A stretch of DNA of 64,000 nucleotides from Nocardioides ungokensis (GTDB taxonomy: Bacteria > Actinomycetota > Actinomycetes > Propionibacteriales > Nocardioidaceae), in the NCBI RefSeq assembly GCF_013466985.1, contig NZ_CP059164.1, positions 3,977,001 through 4,041,000 of the forward strand, written 5' to 3'. This document shows, piece by piece, positions 63,135-64,000 of the stretch (position 1 is its first letter; each line of letters starts with the position of its first letter). Under the pieces are notes generated by a model. It was not told where the DNA came from and did not search any database. It worked only from the letters and a program-made list of their open reading frames with translations. The position numbers were made by a program, and so were the translations under genes.

Positions 63135-63620
63135 TCAGGAAGCGAGGACCTCGTCGAGGATCGCTTCGGCCTTGTCCTCGTTCGTGTGCTCGGCCAGCGC
63201 CAGCTCGGAGACGAGGATCTGGCGCGCCTTGGCCAGCATCCGCTTCTCGCCGGCAGAGAGGCCGCGGTCACGCTCGCGGCGCCACAGGTCGCGGACGACC
63301 TCCGCCACCTTCATGACGTCGCCGCTGTGCAGCTTCTCGAGATTGGCCTTGTAGCGGCGCGACCAGTTGGTCGGCTCCTCGACGTGCGCGGCACGGAGGA
63401 CGTCGAACACACGGTCGAGACCCTCCTTGTCGACAACGTCACGAACCCCGACCAGATCGAGGTTGCAGGCCGGAACTCGCACGACCAGGTCCTGCTGGGC
63501 GACGATCCGCAGAACGAGGTACTGCCGGTCCTCTCCCTTGATCTTCCGCATCTCGATGTCCTCGATGACTGCGGCCCCGTGATTTGGATAGACGACCGTT
63601 TCGCCGACGGTGAAAGTCAT
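63135..63620 (-). CDS. carD: CarD-family transcriptional regulator
   Basis: A 161-residue RNA-polymerase-binding protein that stabilises open complexes at rRNA and housekeeping promoters. The N-terminal Tudor-like RNAP-interaction domain is TFTVGETVVYPNHGAAVIED; the C-terminal helical DNA-binding part includes EEPTNWSRRYKANLEKLHSG (conserved Trp) and LAKARQILVSELALAEHTNE. AGGAAGGGG lies 10 nt before the ATG and TAGACT about 28 nt upstream. It heads the region that normally continues ispD-ispF-cysS. Confidence 0.96.
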   Translation of the reverse strand: MTFTVGETVVYPNHGAAVIEDIEMRKIKGEDRQYLVLRIVAQQDLVVRVPACNLDLVGVRDVVDKEGLDRVFDVLRAAHVEEPTNWSRRYKANLEKLHSGDVMKVAEVVRDLWRRERDRGLSAGEKRMLAKARQILVSELALAEHTNEDKAEAILDEVLAS

Positions 63621-63662
63621 GTGTCAGGTACCCCTTCCTAGGTGACTAGTCTAACACGGGTT

Positions 63663-63678
63663 CGAAGGAGCTCCTTCG
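63663..63678. promoter_or_regulatory. 16-bp perfect palindrome upstream of carD
   Basis: CGAAGGAGCTCCTTCG, ending 9 bases before the TAGACT -10 box of carD, so it overlaps the -35 region; an operator is possible. Confidence 0.5.
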
Positions 63679-63821
63679 GCGTTTGTGCAGGTCAGAGCCA
63701 CAATGCGGGCTTGACAGAAACGCTGTTCCTGTGGTGGGCGGGCTCCGGGCCCGTCCAGGACACCCACCCCGCGCCGGTCCAATGCCGACACGGTGAGGTC
63801 CGGTGGTCGATACTGCCGGGC

Positions 63822-64000
63822 ATGGCCATCATCAAGCGGGCGCGCGCGGAGAGGTCCGGGGCGGAGGACACCCCCGCCGAGACCCCCACGCCGCCGGCCG
63901 CACAGCCACAGCGCCGCGCGCCCGGACGCTCGCGGGTGACCTCCTCGTGGCCCGTGCTCCTGCTCCGCACCGCCCACCCCCGCCAGGCGCTGCTGACCGC
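63822..64000 (+). CDS. Divergent gene, N-terminal part (membrane protein, possibly UbiA-like)
   Basis: Only 59 residues fit in the window: MAIIKRARAERSGAEDTP, a Pro/Ala/Arg-rich stretch, then SSWPVLLLRTAHPRQALLTA where a first membrane helix seems to begin. The ATG follows GATACT by 7 nt. The RTAHPRQALLTA segment is reminiscent of the start of UbiA prenyltransferases next to carD, but the call is weak. Confidence 0.4.
   Translation, partial: MAIIKRARAERSGAEDTPAETPTPPAAQPQRRAPGRSRVTSSWPVLLLRTAHPRQALLT

Noticed and set aside
63655..63690. tRNA-like GGTTCGAA sequence upstream of carD
   Set aside because: There is no acceptor or D-arm partner and the surrounding sequence is a 16-bp palindrome, not a T-arm.

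Overview
This 64 kb window is chromosomal DNA of a very GC-rich (roughly 70-73% by eye) aerobic actinobacterium, most likely a Nocardioides-type member of the Propionibacteriales. The evidence is the carD / ispD / ispF / cysS / rlmB gene order, a stand-alone groEL under CIRCE control, an HspR-type box before lon, LytR_C and DUF3263 proteins, frequent GTG starts, and many starts placed 6-8 nt after a TANNNT box, which is typical of leaderless actinobacterial mRNAs.

Layout. 1-5.0 kb (minus strand): an ECF sigma factor, a membrane partner, and a MocA / MoxR / VWA trio of the kind that matures CO-dehydrogenase or xanthine-dehydrogenase-type molybdoenzymes. Upstream of these lies a cytochrome-b module with no Rieske protein. 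5.15-6.4 kb: an intact IS30-family element beside the groEL terminator. 6.5-8.3 kb: groEL with two CIRCE operators. 8.3-14.5 kb: two more sigma-factor loci and small enzymes. 14.6-19.7 kb: MoaD, threonine synthase behind a SAM-I riboswitch, lon, and otsB. 19.8-28.5 kb: LytR_C and DUF3263 proteins, an oxidoreductase, otsA, a secreted SGNH hydrolase, a PHA-synthase-like hydrolase with a histone-H1-like tail, a sugar kinase, a class II aldolase and a TetR regulator. 28.5-38.2 kb: amine oxidase, UDG, K+ channel, dioxygenase, aldo/keto reductase, pyridoxal kinase, DUF305 lipoprotein and a MEDS/STAS-MEDS/ATPase pair. 38.2-42.2 kb: HNH nuclease, tRNA-Thr, split transketolase, soxR and a DUF4032 protein. 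42.2-52 kb: acyl-CoA dehydrogenase, phosphoesterase, rlmB, cysS, a C39-like protease, a degenerate SDR, a sulfite-oxidase-like molybdoenzyme and ispF. 51.8-61.6 kb: a complete nitrate/nitrite assimilation region (narK-narB-reductase flavoprotein, nirB-nirD, a HemD/winged-helix NnaR-like regulator and a CbiX chelatase). 61.7-64 kb: ispD, a second IspD-like protein, carD and the start of a divergent gene.

The genes link up in several places. NarK imports nitrate, NarB and its flavoprotein reduce it to nitrite, and NirBD reduces nitrite to ammonium. The chelatase can supply the sirohaem NirB needs. MoaD, MocA and the MoxR/VWA proteins serve molybdenum-cofactor enzymes. GroEL (HrcA/CIRCE) and Lon (HspR/HAIR) carry separate heat-shock signals.

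Two window-wide features stand out. About two dozen single-base indels, mostly in G/C runs, break some fourteen genes, including essential ones such as groEL and ispD, so many apparent pseudogenes are probably sequencing errors. Most convergent gene junctions that have room for it carry a hairpin or palindromic repeats, and several of these are unusually long. No CRISPR array, prophage or rRNA was seen, and no gene-free stretch exceeds about 240 bases.
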